A stretch of DNA of 64,000 bases from Thermanaerovibrio acidaminovorans DSM 6589 (GTDB lineage: Bacteria; Synergistota; Synergistia; Synergistales; Synergistaceae), in NCBI RefSeq assembly GCF_000024905.1, contig NC_013522.1:248001-312000 (forward strand), given 5' to 3'. This document shows, piece by piece, positions 51,503 through 60,909 of the stretch (its first letter is position 1; every line of letters starts with the position of its first letter). The notes under the pieces were generated by a model, which searched no databases, had not been told where the DNA came from, and saw only the letters and a program-made list of their open reading frames with translations. Made by a program: the position numbers and the translations under genes.

Positions 51503-52507
51503 CTACAGGTAGTATCGGACGGTCCTGTCCAGGATCTCGTCCAGGGTGGCCTTGGGCACCCATCCCAGCTTTGACGCCGCCTTATCCACGCTGGGTAGCC
51601 GGTCCTGGACGTCCTCGTATCCCTTGCCGTAGTGTTCCTCCCCGGAGACCTCCACCAGGGGGATCTCCAAGGCGTACTCGTAGCCGGGGATTCGGGAAGC
51701 GGCCCTCACCAGCGCCAGGGCCACCTCCCGGACCGAGTGGTTGTTCCTCGGGTTCCCCAGGTTGAAGATCTCCCCCACCGCCGCATCCGGGTTCCTGAGG
51801 ATGCTCAGGATCCCCATGACCCCCTCCTCGATGTCGGTGAAGCTCCTCCGCTGATGTCCCCCGTTAACCAGCCTTATGGGTTCCCGCCTTATTATGTTGC
51901 CCAGCATCTGGGGGACCAGCCGGTTGCCTTTAGGCGTCCTTGGGTCGTCCTGCCGGGGACCTATCCAGTTGAAGGGCCGGAAGAGTGTGAAGGGGAGCCC
52001 CTTGGAGATCCCCATGGCCCATATGACCCGGTCCATCATCTGCTTGCTGCAGCTGTATATCCACCGGACGTTGCGGATGGGGCCTAGCACCAGGTTGCTC
52101 TCGTCCTCCTTCAGCTCCCGGTCGGGGCACATGCCGTAGACCTCCGAGGTGGAGGGGAAGATGACCCACTGCCTCAGCTCCGCGCATATCCGGACCACCT
52201 TGAGGTTCTCCTCGAAGTCCAGCTCATAGGTGTAGAGGGGGTCCTCGATGTACATGGCGGGCCTGGCGATGCCCGCCAGGGGCACAACCGCGAAGGCCTC
52301 CCGGGCCCTGTCCCTTATCCAGTCCCAGGCGGAGCCCATGGGGGACTCCACGAACTCCACCCGGGGGCTCTCAAGCACCCCCGACAGGTTGTGGGACCCC
52401 ACGTCCAGGGCACATATCTCCCAGTCGGTGTGCTCCAGTATCTTCTCGCACAGGTGGCTCCCGATGAAGCCGTTGGCCCCCAGTATAAGCACCTTCTTCA
52501 AACGCAT
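51503..52507 (-). CDS. arnA: Stand-alone ArnA dehydrogenase/decarboxylase domain
   Basis: A 334-residue SDR enzyme equivalent to the C-terminal half of ArnA. It oxidises and decarboxylates UDP-glucuronate to UDP-4-keto-pentose. The NAD loop is 'ILGANGFIGSHLCEKIL', then 'FPSTSEVYGMCPD' near 117, the catalytic tyrosine in 'IYSCSKQMMDRVIW' near 149, 'FRPFNWIGPRQDD' near 176 and 'GGHQRRSFTDIEEGV' near 212 with the ArnA-type arginine. In E. coli it is fused to the formyltransferase; here that is the upstream gene. ATG 52507 chosen. Confidence 0.9.
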   Translation of the reverse strand: MRLKKVLILGANGFIGSHLCEKILEHTDWEICALDVGSHNLSGVLESPRVEFVESPMGSAWDWIRDRAREAFAVVPLAGIARPAMYIEDPLYTYELDFEENLKVVRICAELRQWVIFPSTSEVYGMCPDRELKEDESNLVLGPIRNVRWIYSCSKQMMDRVIWAMGISKGLPFTLFRPFNWIGPRQDDPRTPKGNRLVPQMLGNIIRREPIRLVNGGHQRRSFTDIEEGVMGILSILRNPDAAVGEIFNLGNPRNNHSVREVALALVRAASRIPGYEYALEIPLVEVSGEEHYGKGYEDVQDRLPSVDKAASKLGWVPKATLDEILDRTVRYYL

Positions 52508-52553
52508 CAGATCCTTTCCGTTCCTCGTGTTCGTTGACGGTCCCGCTGGGCCG

Positions 52554-53483
52554 TCAGCCCAGCAGCTGACCCCTCATATCTCCAAGTCCCAGGTCCAGGG
52601 GATGCCCGCACCGCCCGTCCAGCTCCGCCTCCAGGATCCTCAGGGCTCCCGCCATGCACCTGACCAGCACGTACCCCTCCGGGTCCTCCATCAAGGTTCC
52701 CGGCTCCGCCCTCGGGACCGCCTTCTCCGGCAGGGGATGGGCCCTCCAGATCGTCAGCCTTCGCCCGTCGGCCAGGGTGGAGAAGGCCCCCGGGTAGGGC
52801 CTGGTGAGGGCCCTGACCATGTGATAGGCTCCCAGGGAGTCCTCCCGGTCCCACTGGATCAGCCCGTCCTCCGGGCGCCGGCCGCCGAAGTAGGAGGCTG
52901 CCCCCTGGTCCTGGGGCACAGCCCGGTAGCTCCCGTCCTCCAGGGTGGGGTAGGCCCGCCGTATCAACCGGTGGGCCGCCTCCGCCAGTCGCTCCATCAC
53001 GTCCCGGGATGTGTCGTGCAGGTGGATCGGCACCTCCTCCCGGTCCACCACCGGTCCGTCGTCCGGCCGGGGGGTCATAACGTGAAGGGTGGCGCCGGTC
53101 CTCATCTCCCCCATGATCATGGCCCAGTGGACCGACACCCGCCCCCGGTAGCGAGGCAGTAGCGACCCGTGCACGTTGAAGGCCCCTAGAGGGGGGATCT
53201 CCAGCAGCTCCCCGGGGATCATGTCCCGGTAGTAGAAGGAGAGCAGGAGATCCGGCTTCAGTTCCCGAAGGGCCATGGCCCCCTCCGGGGAGCGGAGGCT
53301 GTCCCTTATTACCGGTATGCGGTGCCGCTCCGCCACCCGGTCCGGTGTCCTGAACCACAGGTTCTCCGACGGGTTGTCCTGGTGGGTGAAGAGGGCGACC
53401 ACGTTGGCCCCCAGCTCCAGCAGGGACTCCAGGCACCGGGTCCCCACCTGGCTGTAGGCGCAGACCGCCACCCTGGGCCTCAT
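52554..53483 (-). CDS. arnA: Stand-alone ArnA formyltransferase domain
   Basis: A 309-residue formyltransferase equivalent to the N-terminal half of ArnA, formylating UDP-Ara4N. The active-site features are 'FNVHGSLLPRYRGRVSVHWAMI' (about 103-124) with the Asn-His pair and the Arg-Gly loop, 'DDGPVVDREEVPIHLHD' near 140-156 with the aspartate, and a C-terminal OB-like domain from about 205. ATG 53483 overlaps the arnC stop. A methionyl-tRNA formyltransferase is excluded by context and by 'AYSQVGTRCLESLLELGANVVALFTH'-type N-terminal similarity, seen in 'VVALFTHQDNPSENLWF'. Confidence 0.9.
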   Translation of the reverse strand: MRPRVAVCAYSQVGTRCLESLLELGANVVALFTHQDNPSENLWFRTPDRVAERHRIPVIRDSLRSPEGAMALRELKPDLLLSFYYRDMIPGELLEIPPLGAFNVHGSLLPRYRGRVSVHWAMIMGEMRTGATLHVMTPRPDDGPVVDREEVPIHLHDTSRDVMERLAEAAHRLIRRAYPTLEDGSYRAVPQDQGAASYFGGRRPEDGLIQWDREDSLGAYHMVRALTRPYPGAFSTLADGRRLTIWRAHPLPEKAVPRAEPGTLMEDPEGYVLVRCMAGALRILEAELDGRCGHPLDLGLGDMRGQLLG

Positions 53484-54418
53484 GGCTTCGGATCCTCCGG
53501 GTAGACCGCCCTTATGAGGTACCTGGGGCGTTGCCGGACCTCCAGGTATATGCGCCCCACGTACTCCCCCGCTATCCCCACGCCGAAGAGCAGGATCCCC
53601 ATGAGGAAGAAGTTTATGGCCATCAGGGTGAAGAGCCCCTCCGCCTCGGATCCCACCAGGAGGCGCCGGATCAGGAGGTAGAGGGCGAAGACCAGGCTGC
53701 CGACGGAGACCAGAAGGCCCGTTATGGTGACCGCCTGGAGGGGCACCATGGAGAAGCCGGTCATCAGGTCGAAGTTCAGCCGGATCAGCTGGTAGAGGCC
53801 GTACTTGGAGGTCCCCTTGTGCCGCTCCTCGTGGGAGACCGGTATCTCCACCGGGTTCTGGGCGAACCGCTTCCCCAGGGCGGGCAGGAACGTGGTGGTC
53901 TCTTTGCACATGTTTATCAGGTCCACGATCCGCCGGTCGTAGCCCCGGAGCATGCAGCCGTAGTCCCTTATGTTGAGCCCCGTTATCCGGTTGGTTACCC
54001 AGTTAACCAGCTTTGAGGGTATCTTGCGGGTTATTGCCGGGTCCTTTCGCATGGCCCGGTAGGTGCCCACCATGTCGTGTCCCCGGTCCATCTCCGCCAC
54101 GATGCGGGGTATCTCCTCCGGCGGGTTCTGCAGGTCCGCGTCCAAGGTTATTATCTTGTCCCCCCTGGCCATGGAGAACCCGGCCATTATGGCCATGTGC
54201 TGGCCGAAGTTGCCGTTGAAGTCTACCACCCGCACGTAGTCCTTCCGGCGGGCCTCCTCCAGCAACATCCTTAGGGACCCGTCGGAGCTGCCATCGTTGA
54301 CGAATATCACCTCCGCGGGCCTATCTAGGGCCTCCACCACCGGGAAGAGCCGCCCGAAGAGGTCCGGGAGGGACTCCTCCTCGTTGTAGACCGGTATGAC
54401 GATGGAGACGTCGATCAT
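53480..54418 (-). CDS. arnC: Undecaprenyl-phosphate Ara4FN transferase
   Basis: A 312-residue GT2 glycosyltransferase. It moves formyl-aminoarabinose from UDP to undecaprenyl phosphate. The catalytic half has 'VSIVIPVYNEEESLPDLF', 'VIFVNDGSSDGSL', 'ITLDADLQNPPEEIP' (the DxD-like site) and 'DYGCMLRGYDRRIVDLI'. Two C-terminal membrane helices ('VTITGLLVSVGSLVFALYLL' and 'FFLMGILLFGVGIAGEYVG') anchor it. ATG 54418 is seven bases after GGAGG and overlaps the arnB stop. Confidence 0.92.
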   Translation of the reverse strand: MIDVSIVIPVYNEEESLPDLFGRLFPVVEALDRPAEVIFVNDGSSDGSLRMLLEEARRKDYVRVVDFNGNFGQHMAIMAGFSMARGDKIITLDADLQNPPEEIPRIVAEMDRGHDMVGTYRAMRKDPAITRKIPSKLVNWVTNRITGLNIRDYGCMLRGYDRRIVDLINMCKETTTFLPALGKRFAQNPVEIPVSHEERHKGTSKYGLYQLIRLNFDLMTGFSMVPLQAVTITGLLVSVGSLVFALYLLIRRLLVGSEAEGLFTLMAINFFLMGILLFGVGIAGEYVGRIYLEVRQRPRYLIRAVYPEDPKP

Positions 54419-55566
54419 CGGCATACCTCCCACAGGGCCCTAACCACGTCCATGGCGTCCTCCCGGGTCATCTCCGGGAAGAGGGGGATGGACATGACCC
54501 GGCTGGAGGCGTAGGAGGCGTTGGGCAGGTCCTGGTCGCTCCAGCCGAACTCCCGGTACCTCACGTGGTGGTGCACCGCCTTGTAGTGGACCCCAGTGCC
54601 TATGTTCATCTCCTTGAGCCGGGCCATGACCTCCTCCCGGGACATGCCAAGCTCCTCGGTCTTGAGCATCACCCAGTAGAGGTGGTGCCCGTGCACGTGG
54701 GGGTACCGGGGGGTGCCGGGGGTGATGAGGCCCTTGAGTCCCCGGAGCTCCGAGTCGTATATCTGGGCTATCTGGGAGCGCCTCTCCTGGAAGTGGCTCA
54801 GCTTCTTGAGCTGCTCCAGCCCTATGGCGGACTGGAGGTCCGTCAGGTTGGCCTTGATCCCCGGGGAGACGATCTCGTAGTCCGGCCTGCCCGATTGGGC
54901 GAACCTCTTCCAGGCCCCCTTGGACATGCCGTGCTGGCGCATCACCCGGCACGCGTCCGCCAGGTCCTCCCGATCGGTGACGATAATTCCCCCCTCGGCG
55001 GTGGTCATGTTTTTGGCGGGGTGGAAGCTGAAGACCCCCAGCGGGCTGGGGGAGGAGCCGATGGGGCGCCCCTTGTAGGCGGAGCCTATGGCGTGGGCGC
55101 AGTCCTCCACCAGGTGAAGCCGGTGCCGGGATGCGATCTCCCGGATGGGGTCCAGGTCCACCGGGAGCCCGGCGAAGTGGACCGGCATTATGGCCCGGGT
55201 GCGATCCGTGATGGCTCCCTCGATCTTCGACGGGTCCATGTTGAGGGTGTCCCCCTCCACGTCCACCAGAACCGGGGTAGCTCCGGTGTAGATTATGGCG
55301 TTCACCGTGGCGGCGAAGGTCATGGGGGTGGTTATCACCTGGTCGCCGGGGCCCACCCCCAGGGCCATCAGGGCGATCTGAAGACCCGCGGTGGCGGACG
55401 AGACCGACACCCCGTGGGCGGCCCCCACCAGCCGGGCGAACTCCTCCTCAAACCTCTGGGTGACCGGGCCGGTGGTGATCCACCCGGACAGCAGGACCTC
55501 CCGGACGGCGCTCACCTCCTCCTCCCCTATGGAGGGGCGGGAGAAGGGAAGGAAGCTTTCTCTCAT
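54415..55566 (-). CDS. arnB: UDP-4-amino-4-deoxy-L-arabinose aminotransferase
   Basis: A 383-residue DegT/DnrJ/EryC1-family PLP enzyme that aminates UDP-4-keto-pentose with glutamate. Motifs: 'FSRPSIGEEEVSAVREVLLSGWIT' near 8-31, 'VEDCAHAIGSAYKG' near 155, and the PLP lysine in 'FSFHPAKNMTTAEGGI' near 186. The length and 'YGEVCR'-like end match ArnB. ATG 55566 chosen. It is second in the operon and overlaps arnC by four bases. Confidence 0.93.
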   Translation of the reverse strand: MRESFLPFSRPSIGEEEVSAVREVLLSGWITTGPVTQRFEEEFARLVGAAHGVSVSSATAGLQIALMALGVGPGDQVITTPMTFAATVNAIIYTGATPVLVDVEGDTLNMDPSKIEGAITDRTRAIMPVHFAGLPVDLDPIREIASRHRLHLVEDCAHAIGSAYKGRPIGSSPSPLGVFSFHPAKNMTTAEGGIIVTDREDLADACRVMRQHGMSKGAWKRFAQSGRPDYEIVSPGIKANLTDLQSAIGLEQLKKLSHFQERRSQIAQIYDSELRGLKGLITPGTPRYPHVHGHHLYWVMLKTEELGMSREEVMARLKEMNIGTGVHYKAVHHHVRYREFGWSDQDLPNASYASSRVMSIPLFPEMTREDAMDVVRALWEVCR

Positions 55567-55594
55567 CTGGCTGTGATCTCCTCTCGTGATCGTA

Positions 55595-57274
55595 TCAACG
55601 GTTGACCAATATCATTTTCCCGTAGTAGGCGGGATCCTGGCCTGCCACCTGGTATTTTAATCCCAGTTGTTGGATCTCCTGTAGATGTTCCGGCCGGAGG
55701 ATCATAACGCAGGCCTCCGCCTGCCACATCTCCTGGAGCCCCTTGGGGTCCGTGAACCAGCTGGGCCTCTCGGCCCGGTAGCCGAAGGTGAGCTCCCCGT
55801 AGTCGCCCCCCTCCTGGACCAGGGTGACGGTCCGGTTCAGGTAGAAGGGGATTGCCTGGTCGTAGTCCTTGTAGATGATCACCCGGCTATCGGGGGTAAC
55901 CAGGGGTTGGGCCATGGAGGCCAGCGCCTTTGGGGACCTGGCCTGGGCCACCAGGGGGAACACCTGCTTCATGGCCAGGAGGAATACGATGGCCGCCACG
56001 CACCCTATGGCCACCGGGCTCCGCCTCATGAGGGCCACCCCCAGGGGGATCACGCCGCAGGCGATGGTGACGGACCCCACCACCGCCCCCAGTTGTCTTA
56101 GTGCTTGGGGGTCGAACCGGTCCTGGTAGGAGGGGTACACAATCAGGGCCGCCCCCAGGAGGACCATCAGGACCGCGGTGATGCCGAAGCCCAGAGACAC
56201 GGCGCCGTATCGGCGGCCGTACAGCCCCCGGTCCAGGAAGATGCCCCCCAGGAGCCCCAGGGGGGGCATGGCGGGCACCATGTAGGGGATCAGCTTGGAC
56301 CTGGAGGCGGAGAAGAAGGCCAGGATCACCGCCGCCCACAGGAGCATGAACAGGGCCTCCTCCGCCTCCGATGGGGTCTCGTGGTCCCTGATGCGGCTCG
56401 ACACGTCGGATCTCAGGTACCTGAGCTCCCCCAGGGCGGATACGACCCCCTGAAGGACCGTGCCGGTCCAGGGGAGTAGCGCCACCGGGAGGATGGCCAG
56501 GAAGAACCACCAGGGCTGGTAGCGGTTGGAGACCATGGTGGAGTACCTGAGCAGGTGTTCGTGGACGAAGAAGAACCATGCGAAGTCCGGGTTGGCCTTG
56601 ATGACCCGGTAGAACCAGGGGCCCGCCACCCCCAGGAAGGCTAGGATCCCCACCGGGGAGATGCCCTTGAGGATCAGGCGCCACCGCCGGGTGAGGGCTA
56701 TCCAGGTGAGGAAGACCAGCCCGGGGAGGACGATGCCTATGAGCCCCTTGGTGAGCACCGACAGCCCCATGGCGGCGTAGCCCAGCCATAGGGCGGGTCT
56801 TGATCCGGTGAGGCCCTTGAAGATTAGCACCATGGAGAGGGTCATGAAGGCCCCCAGCGCCATGTCGGTGAGGGTTATGTGGGCCAGGGCGAACCATAGG
56901 AAGCCGGTGCCGGTGATGAAGGCCCCCAGGAAGGCGGCGGAGGGACCGTAGCTGGCCCCCATGGCGTAGGTGCCCATGGCCCCCAGGAGGGCGGAGGCGG
57001 CGCAGGGGATCCGGGCGGACAGCTCCGACGGGCCGAAGGCCTTGAGGGAGGAGGCCACCATCCAGTAGTACATGACGGGCTTCTCGAAGTACTTGACCCC
57101 GTTTAGTCTGGGGGTCACCCAGTCGCCGGAGGCGATCATCTCCCGGGGGATCTCGCTGTACCGGCCCTCGTCGGGCTCGATGAGGCCCCATCCGCCCAGG
57201 TTGTAGAAGTAGACCAGGCTCAGGAGCGTCACCAGCGCCGCCAGGGCGGCCGCATGGCTTCTGAAGGTGGACAT
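55595..57274 (-). CDS. arnT: ArnT-like lipid A aminoarabinose transferase (PMT family)
   Basis: A 559-residue glycosyltransferase with about twelve membrane helices. The GT83 start 'LIEPDEGRYSEIPREMIASGDWVTPRLNG' (about 31-59, given in part) carries the catalytic DE pair, followed by 'YFEKPVMYYWMVA'. The soluble C-terminal part is about 100 residues. It adds Ara4N from undecaprenyl phosphate to lipid A on the periplasmic face, lowering negative charge and giving resistance to cationic peptides. It heads the arn operon; ATG 57274 has GGAGG upstream. Confidence 0.9.
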   Translation of the reverse strand: MSTFRSHAAALAALVTLLSLVYFYNLGGWGLIEPDEGRYSEIPREMIASGDWVTPRLNGVKYFEKPVMYYWMVASSLKAFGPSELSARIPCAASALLGAMGTYAMGASYGPSAAFLGAFITGTGFLWFALAHITLTDMALGAFMTLSMVLIFKGLTGSRPALWLGYAAMGLSVLTKGLIGIVLPGLVFLTWIALTRRWRLILKGISPVGILAFLGVAGPWFYRVIKANPDFAWFFFVHEHLLRYSTMVSNRYQPWWFFLAILPVALLPWTGTVLQGVVSALGELRYLRSDVSSRIRDHETPSEAEEALFMLLWAAVILAFFSASRSKLIPYMVPAMPPLGLLGGIFLDRGLYGRRYGAVSLGFGITAVLMVLLGAALIVYPSYQDRFDPQALRQLGAVVGSVTIACGVIPLGVALMRRSPVAIGCVAAIVFLLAMKQVFPLVAQARSPKALASMAQPLVTPDSRVIIYKDYDQAIPFYLNRTVTLVQEGGDYGELTFGYRAERPSWFTDPKGLQEMWQAEACVMILRPEHLQEIQQLGLKYQVAGQDPAYYGKMILVNR

Positions 57275-57350
57275 CCGGGCTTTACCTCCTTAAGGGACAG
57301 GTTCTTTGGGATCCATGGGACGTAAATGCTTTGCGGCGGATCGCCCGCAT

Positions 57351-57359
57351 ATGATAGCA
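57351..57359 (-). promoter_or_regulatory. Candidate extended -10 for the arn operon
   Basis: TGCTATCAT on the minus strand, about 77 bases before arnT. An alternative is TTGAGT, 17 bases, TATGCG in the same region. Neither is strong. Confidence 0.3.
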
Positions 57360-57401
57360 TCATCTCAAACTCAAATTCCACTTTGAGGGAGGTTTCATGT
57401 C

Positions 57402-58664
57402 ATGCGTTTCCTCCGTTCCTTCCGCTCCTCCGTTCGTATCTGGTTCATACTGGTGCTGGGCCTTGCGGTGGCCCTGGGGTCCCACTGGCTTCCCACCCCC
57501 TTCGCGGTGGGGCTTGCGGCGGCGTACCTGTTGGTGGCGGGCCTGGTGGGGCACTCCATATACGCCCCGGTGGGGGACATGGAGAGGGGCATGAGGGAGA
57601 TAAGCTCCAGGCTGGACCTCACGTTCAGGACCTTCACCTGGGCTGGGGACGAGGTGGGGGAGGTGAGCCGGTCGGTGAACTCCTTCCTGACCGCCCTGGA
57701 CGAGGCCATGGGGAAGGTCAAGGGGGCCCATGGCAGGAACGAGCAGGCGGCGTCCAAGCTGGCGGAGGCGTCGAACCGGCTGGGGCAGCTGGCGGGTGAG
57801 GTGGTCCGGTCCATAGGGGACTCCAGGGCCAGGGTTAGCCGGGCCGCCTCGTCCATAGAGGAGATAAACGCCGGAGTGGAGGAGGTGGCCGCCGGGGCCC
57901 AGACGGTGGCCCAGCGGAGCAGCGACATGGCGGAGCAGGCCGCGTCCGCCACCAGGGCCGGGGAGGCGGGGCTTGCGTCGGTCAAGGAGGCCACGGAGGT
58001 CATAGGTTCCCTGGCGGAGGAGGCGGTGGGGTCCTCCAAGCGGGTCAGGGAGCTGGCGGAGCGGGCCCATCAGATCCAGTCCATCGTGGGCAGCATCTCC
58101 CAGATAGCGGATCAGACCAACCTTTTGGCGCTGAACGCCGCCATCGAGGCGGCCCGTGCCGGGGAGGCGGGCCGGGGCTTTGCAGTGGTGGCCGAGGAGG
58201 TCCGGAAGCTGGCGGAGGAGAGCAACCAGGCGGCCAAGAACATAGCCCAGCTGGCGGGGGTCATAGTGAACGACCTGGAGGAGGTGGTCCGCTCGGTGGA
58301 CAGGACCGCGGAGCGGGCGGACCTGGCCCGGGAGAGGGCCGCCTCGGTGGACAGTTCCATCCGGTCCATCCAGGAGTCCTTGAGGAGCATAAGCATGGCC
58401 ACCCAGGACATGGCGGCGGTGGCCCAGGAGCAGGCGGCGTCCAGCCAGGAGATAGCCGAGTCGGTCCAGGGGGCGGCGGACATGGTTATGGAGGTGGACA
58501 GGGCCTTCGAGGTCCTGGCCCGGGTCTCCGAGGAGTTCAAGGGGGCGACGGGATCCGTGGAGGGGGCCATGAGGGACCTGGAGGCCACCGCGAAGGAGCT
58601 GGGCCGGGCCATAGGGGCCTTCAAGATATCCGGCGCCTCGTCGGTTCCCGCCCTGAGGGGCTGA
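57402..58664 (+). CDS. Methyl-accepting chemotaxis protein without a large sensor domain
   Basis: A 420-residue receptor. Two N-terminal hydrophobic helices ('[17 protein letters not shown]' and '[20 protein letters not shown]') are separated by only a few residues, so there is almost no periplasmic domain. A HAMP-like segment and a long cytoplasmic coiled coil follow, with the tip '[20 protein letters not shown]' and '[19 protein letters not shown]' near 235-272. It may sense membrane or cytoplasmic state or couple to another sensor. ATG 57402 is nine bases after GGGAGG. A strong terminator follows. Confidence 0.9.
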   Translation: MRFLRSFRSSVRIWFILVLGLAVALGSHWLPTPFAVGLAAAYLLVAGLVGHSIYAPVGDMERGMREISSRLDLTFRTFTWAGDEVGEVSRSVNSFLTALDEAMGKVKGAHGRNEQAASKLAEASNRLGQLAGEVVRSIGDSRARVSRAASSIEEINAGVEEVAAGAQTVAQRSSDMAEQAASATRAGEAGLASVKEATEVIGSLAEEAVGSSKRVRELAERAHQIQSIVGSISQIADQTNLLALNAAIEAARAGEAGRGFAVVAEEVRKLAEESNQAAKNIAQLAGVIVNDLEEVVRSVDRTAERADLARERAASVDSSIRSIQESLRSISMATQDMAAVAQEQAASSQEIAESVQGAADMVMEVDRAFEVLARVSEEFKGATGSVEGAMRDLEATAKELGRAIGAFKISGASSVPALRG

Positions 58665-58683
58665 GGGGGCAAACTCTTGATCC

Positions 58684-58716
58684 GGGAGGGGGAGATCCCC
58701 CTCCCCTTTTTATTGG
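58684..58716 (+). terminator. Terminator of the first chemoreceptor
   Basis: GGGAGGGGG and CCCCCTCCC stem followed by CTTTTTATT, 20 bases after the stop. Confidence 0.85.
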
Positions 58717-58725
58717 CCCGGGTAG

Positions 58726-58753
58726 TTGTAGCGGGTCGCGTCTGTGATATATA
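58726..58753 (+). promoter_or_regulatory. Candidate promoter of the Cache chemoreceptor
   Basis: TTGTAG (58726-58731), 16 bases, TATATA (58748-58753), about 55 bases before the GTG start. Confidence 0.45.
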
Positions 58754-58808
58754 TTTGTCGAGGCTTTGGGCAGCCAGTCCAGGTTTTCGTCCGAGAGGGG
58801 ATGGTACG

Positions 58809-60823
58809 GTGAACAGCGTAAGGGGTCGTCTCATCGGGGTTTTTCTTTTGGTGTCGCTCTTGGCGTTGGGAAGCCTCGGCTACGTGACCCTTCATCGAAC
58901 CGAGGCGCTCCTCACCGAGGGGGCCCAGCGGGAGGGGATGGCCCTGGCGGAGGGGGCCTCCGCCAAGACGGACGCCCTGATAGGACGCCTTTTAGCCCTC
59001 CTGGAGTTCCAGGCCCAGAGGCCGGAGGTGCTCGGCATGGACTGGACGGTCCAGAGGGACGCCCTGGCGGCGGGGAGCAAGGGTGCGGGTTTCCTCGATG
59101 TCTTCGTGCTGGATCCGGCGGGGAAGGGGCGGTCCATATCGGGCAAGGAGGGGGACTATTCGGACCGGGGCTACTTCAAGGAGGTGCTTTCCACCAGGCG
59201 CTCCTACGTGGCGGATCCGGTCATATCCAAGAGCACCTGGGAGAGCGTGGTGGTCTTCGCGGTCCCCATAGTGAAGGGACCCGAACTTAGGGGGATCCTC
59301 ATGGCCACCATGAGGACCAAGGACCTGGCGGCCTTCGCCGCCTCCATGAGGTGGGCCAAGACCGGCTACGCCTTCATAGTGGATCGCAAGGGGCTGATAG
59401 CCGCTCACCCGAACGCGGAGCTGGTGGGTAAGCTGAACCTGGCGGAGGCGGGCGAGAAGGTCCCCCGCAACTTGCGGAGGCGGTCCGCTCCGCTCTTGGG
59501 GGGAGTGCGGCGGTTAGGTTCTACCCCTTCGATGGGAAGGATACCATGGGGGCCTTTGTGCCCATTCGGAGCACCGGGTGGTGTCTAGTGCTTCTGGCGC
59601 CTCTCTCTGAGGTGCTGGCCCCGGTCAGGGCCTTGAGGGTCCTGGTGCTCTCCTCCCTGGTGCTGCTGTCCCTCCTGGTGCTGGCCGCCTCGGTGTGGAT
59701 GGGGAACAGCATGTCCCGGCCGATCGCAGCGGTGGTGGAGGGGATGGGCCGGATCGCCCGGGGGGACCTGTCGGTCCGGCTGGAGGTCCGGTCGTCCCTG
59801 CGGGAGGTATCGGACCTGGTGTCGTGCATAAACGGCACCACCGAGGCCATGAGGCGTTCGGTGCTGGGGATACTGGACGCGTCCCAGGTGCTTCTATCCA
59901 AGGCCCAGGACGTGAGCTCTTCCGCCGAGGAGCTGGCCGCCGGTGCCTCCGAGGTGGCCTCCATGGCGGGTCGGGTGAGCTCCAACGTTCAGGACACGGT
60001 GGCCGCCATAGAGGAGACCACCGCAGGGGTCAACGAGGTATCCCTGGCGGCCCAGGAGGGGGCCAAGGGGGCCATGGGGGCGGGGGAGGAGGCGGAGGCC
60101 ATATCCCATCTGGCCCAGATGGGTGGCCGGTCCGTGGAGGAGATGGCCGCCCTCATGGGGAGGATGTCCGAGTCGGGCCGGGCGGTGAGCTCCGCCATAG
60201 AGGACCTGGCCTCCTCGGTGGGTCAGATATCCGGCTTCGTCAGCACCATAAGCCAGATAGCGGACCAGACGAACCTTCTGGCGCTGAACGCCGCCATCGA
60301 GGCCGCCCGGGCCGGGGAGGCGGGCAAGGGGTTCGCGGTGGTGGCCGAGGAGGTGCGTAAGCTGGCGGAGGAGAGCAACCAGGCGGCGGCCCAGATCAGC
60401 GGCCTCATAGACCAGGTGACCAGCAAGACCCGGGGGGCCCTGGAGCACACCCGGAGCAGCGGTGAGCAGCTGGAGGCGGTGGTGGCCAAGACCTACGAGA
60501 CTCGGGACGTGATCCTGGACGTGGTCCAAAAGGTTGGGGCCATATCGGACCGGGTGAGGTCCATAGCCTCCGCCATGGAGGAGCAGTCCGCCAGCGCGGA
60601 GGAGATGAACGCCGGCATGGACTCCATATCCCGCTCCAGCCAGGAGGTGGCGGAGCAGACCCTGAGGATCACCCAGACCATGGAGGAGCAGCGCCGGGCG
60701 GTGGAGGCCCTGGCGGGTGCGGCGGAGGAGCTGCTCTCCCTGAGCGAGTCCCTCAGGTCCTCTGTGTCCGCCTTCAAGGTCCGGGGGGAGTCGGAGGGAG
60801 GTCTGGTCCCCTTGGGGGCCTGA
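58809..60823 (+). pseudogene. Cache-HAMP methyl-accepting chemotaxis protein, frameshifted in a C-tract
   Basis: GTG 58809 opens a transmembrane helix ('LIGVFLLVSLLALGSLGYVTL') and a dCache sensor ('DYSDRGYFKEVLSTRRSYVADPVISKSTWE' region, then 'AKTGYAFIVDRKGLIAAHPN'). After 'EAGEKVP' the frame is lost. The following frame continues the same domain as '[20 protein letters not shown]', then '[20 protein letters not shown]', a second helix, HAMP and the MCP tip ('[20 protein letters not shown]'). Adding one C to the run at 59462-59466 rejoins everything into about 671 residues. The second part alone lacks a complete sensor. Confidence 0.85.
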
Positions 60824-60850
60824 CCGCGGCTGGAACTGTAGCGTGAACTG

Positions 60851-60882
60851 CGAAGCGGGGAAGCTTTGGCTTCCCCGCTTCG
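60851..60882. terminator. Bidirectional terminator
   Basis: A perfect 14-bp stem (CGAAGCGGGGAAGC with GCTTCCCCGCTTCG) and a TTTG loop, between converging genes. Confidence 0.8.
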
Positions 60883-60909
60883 TTTCGGTCCCGGTGGTGA
60901 TCCGGCGGA

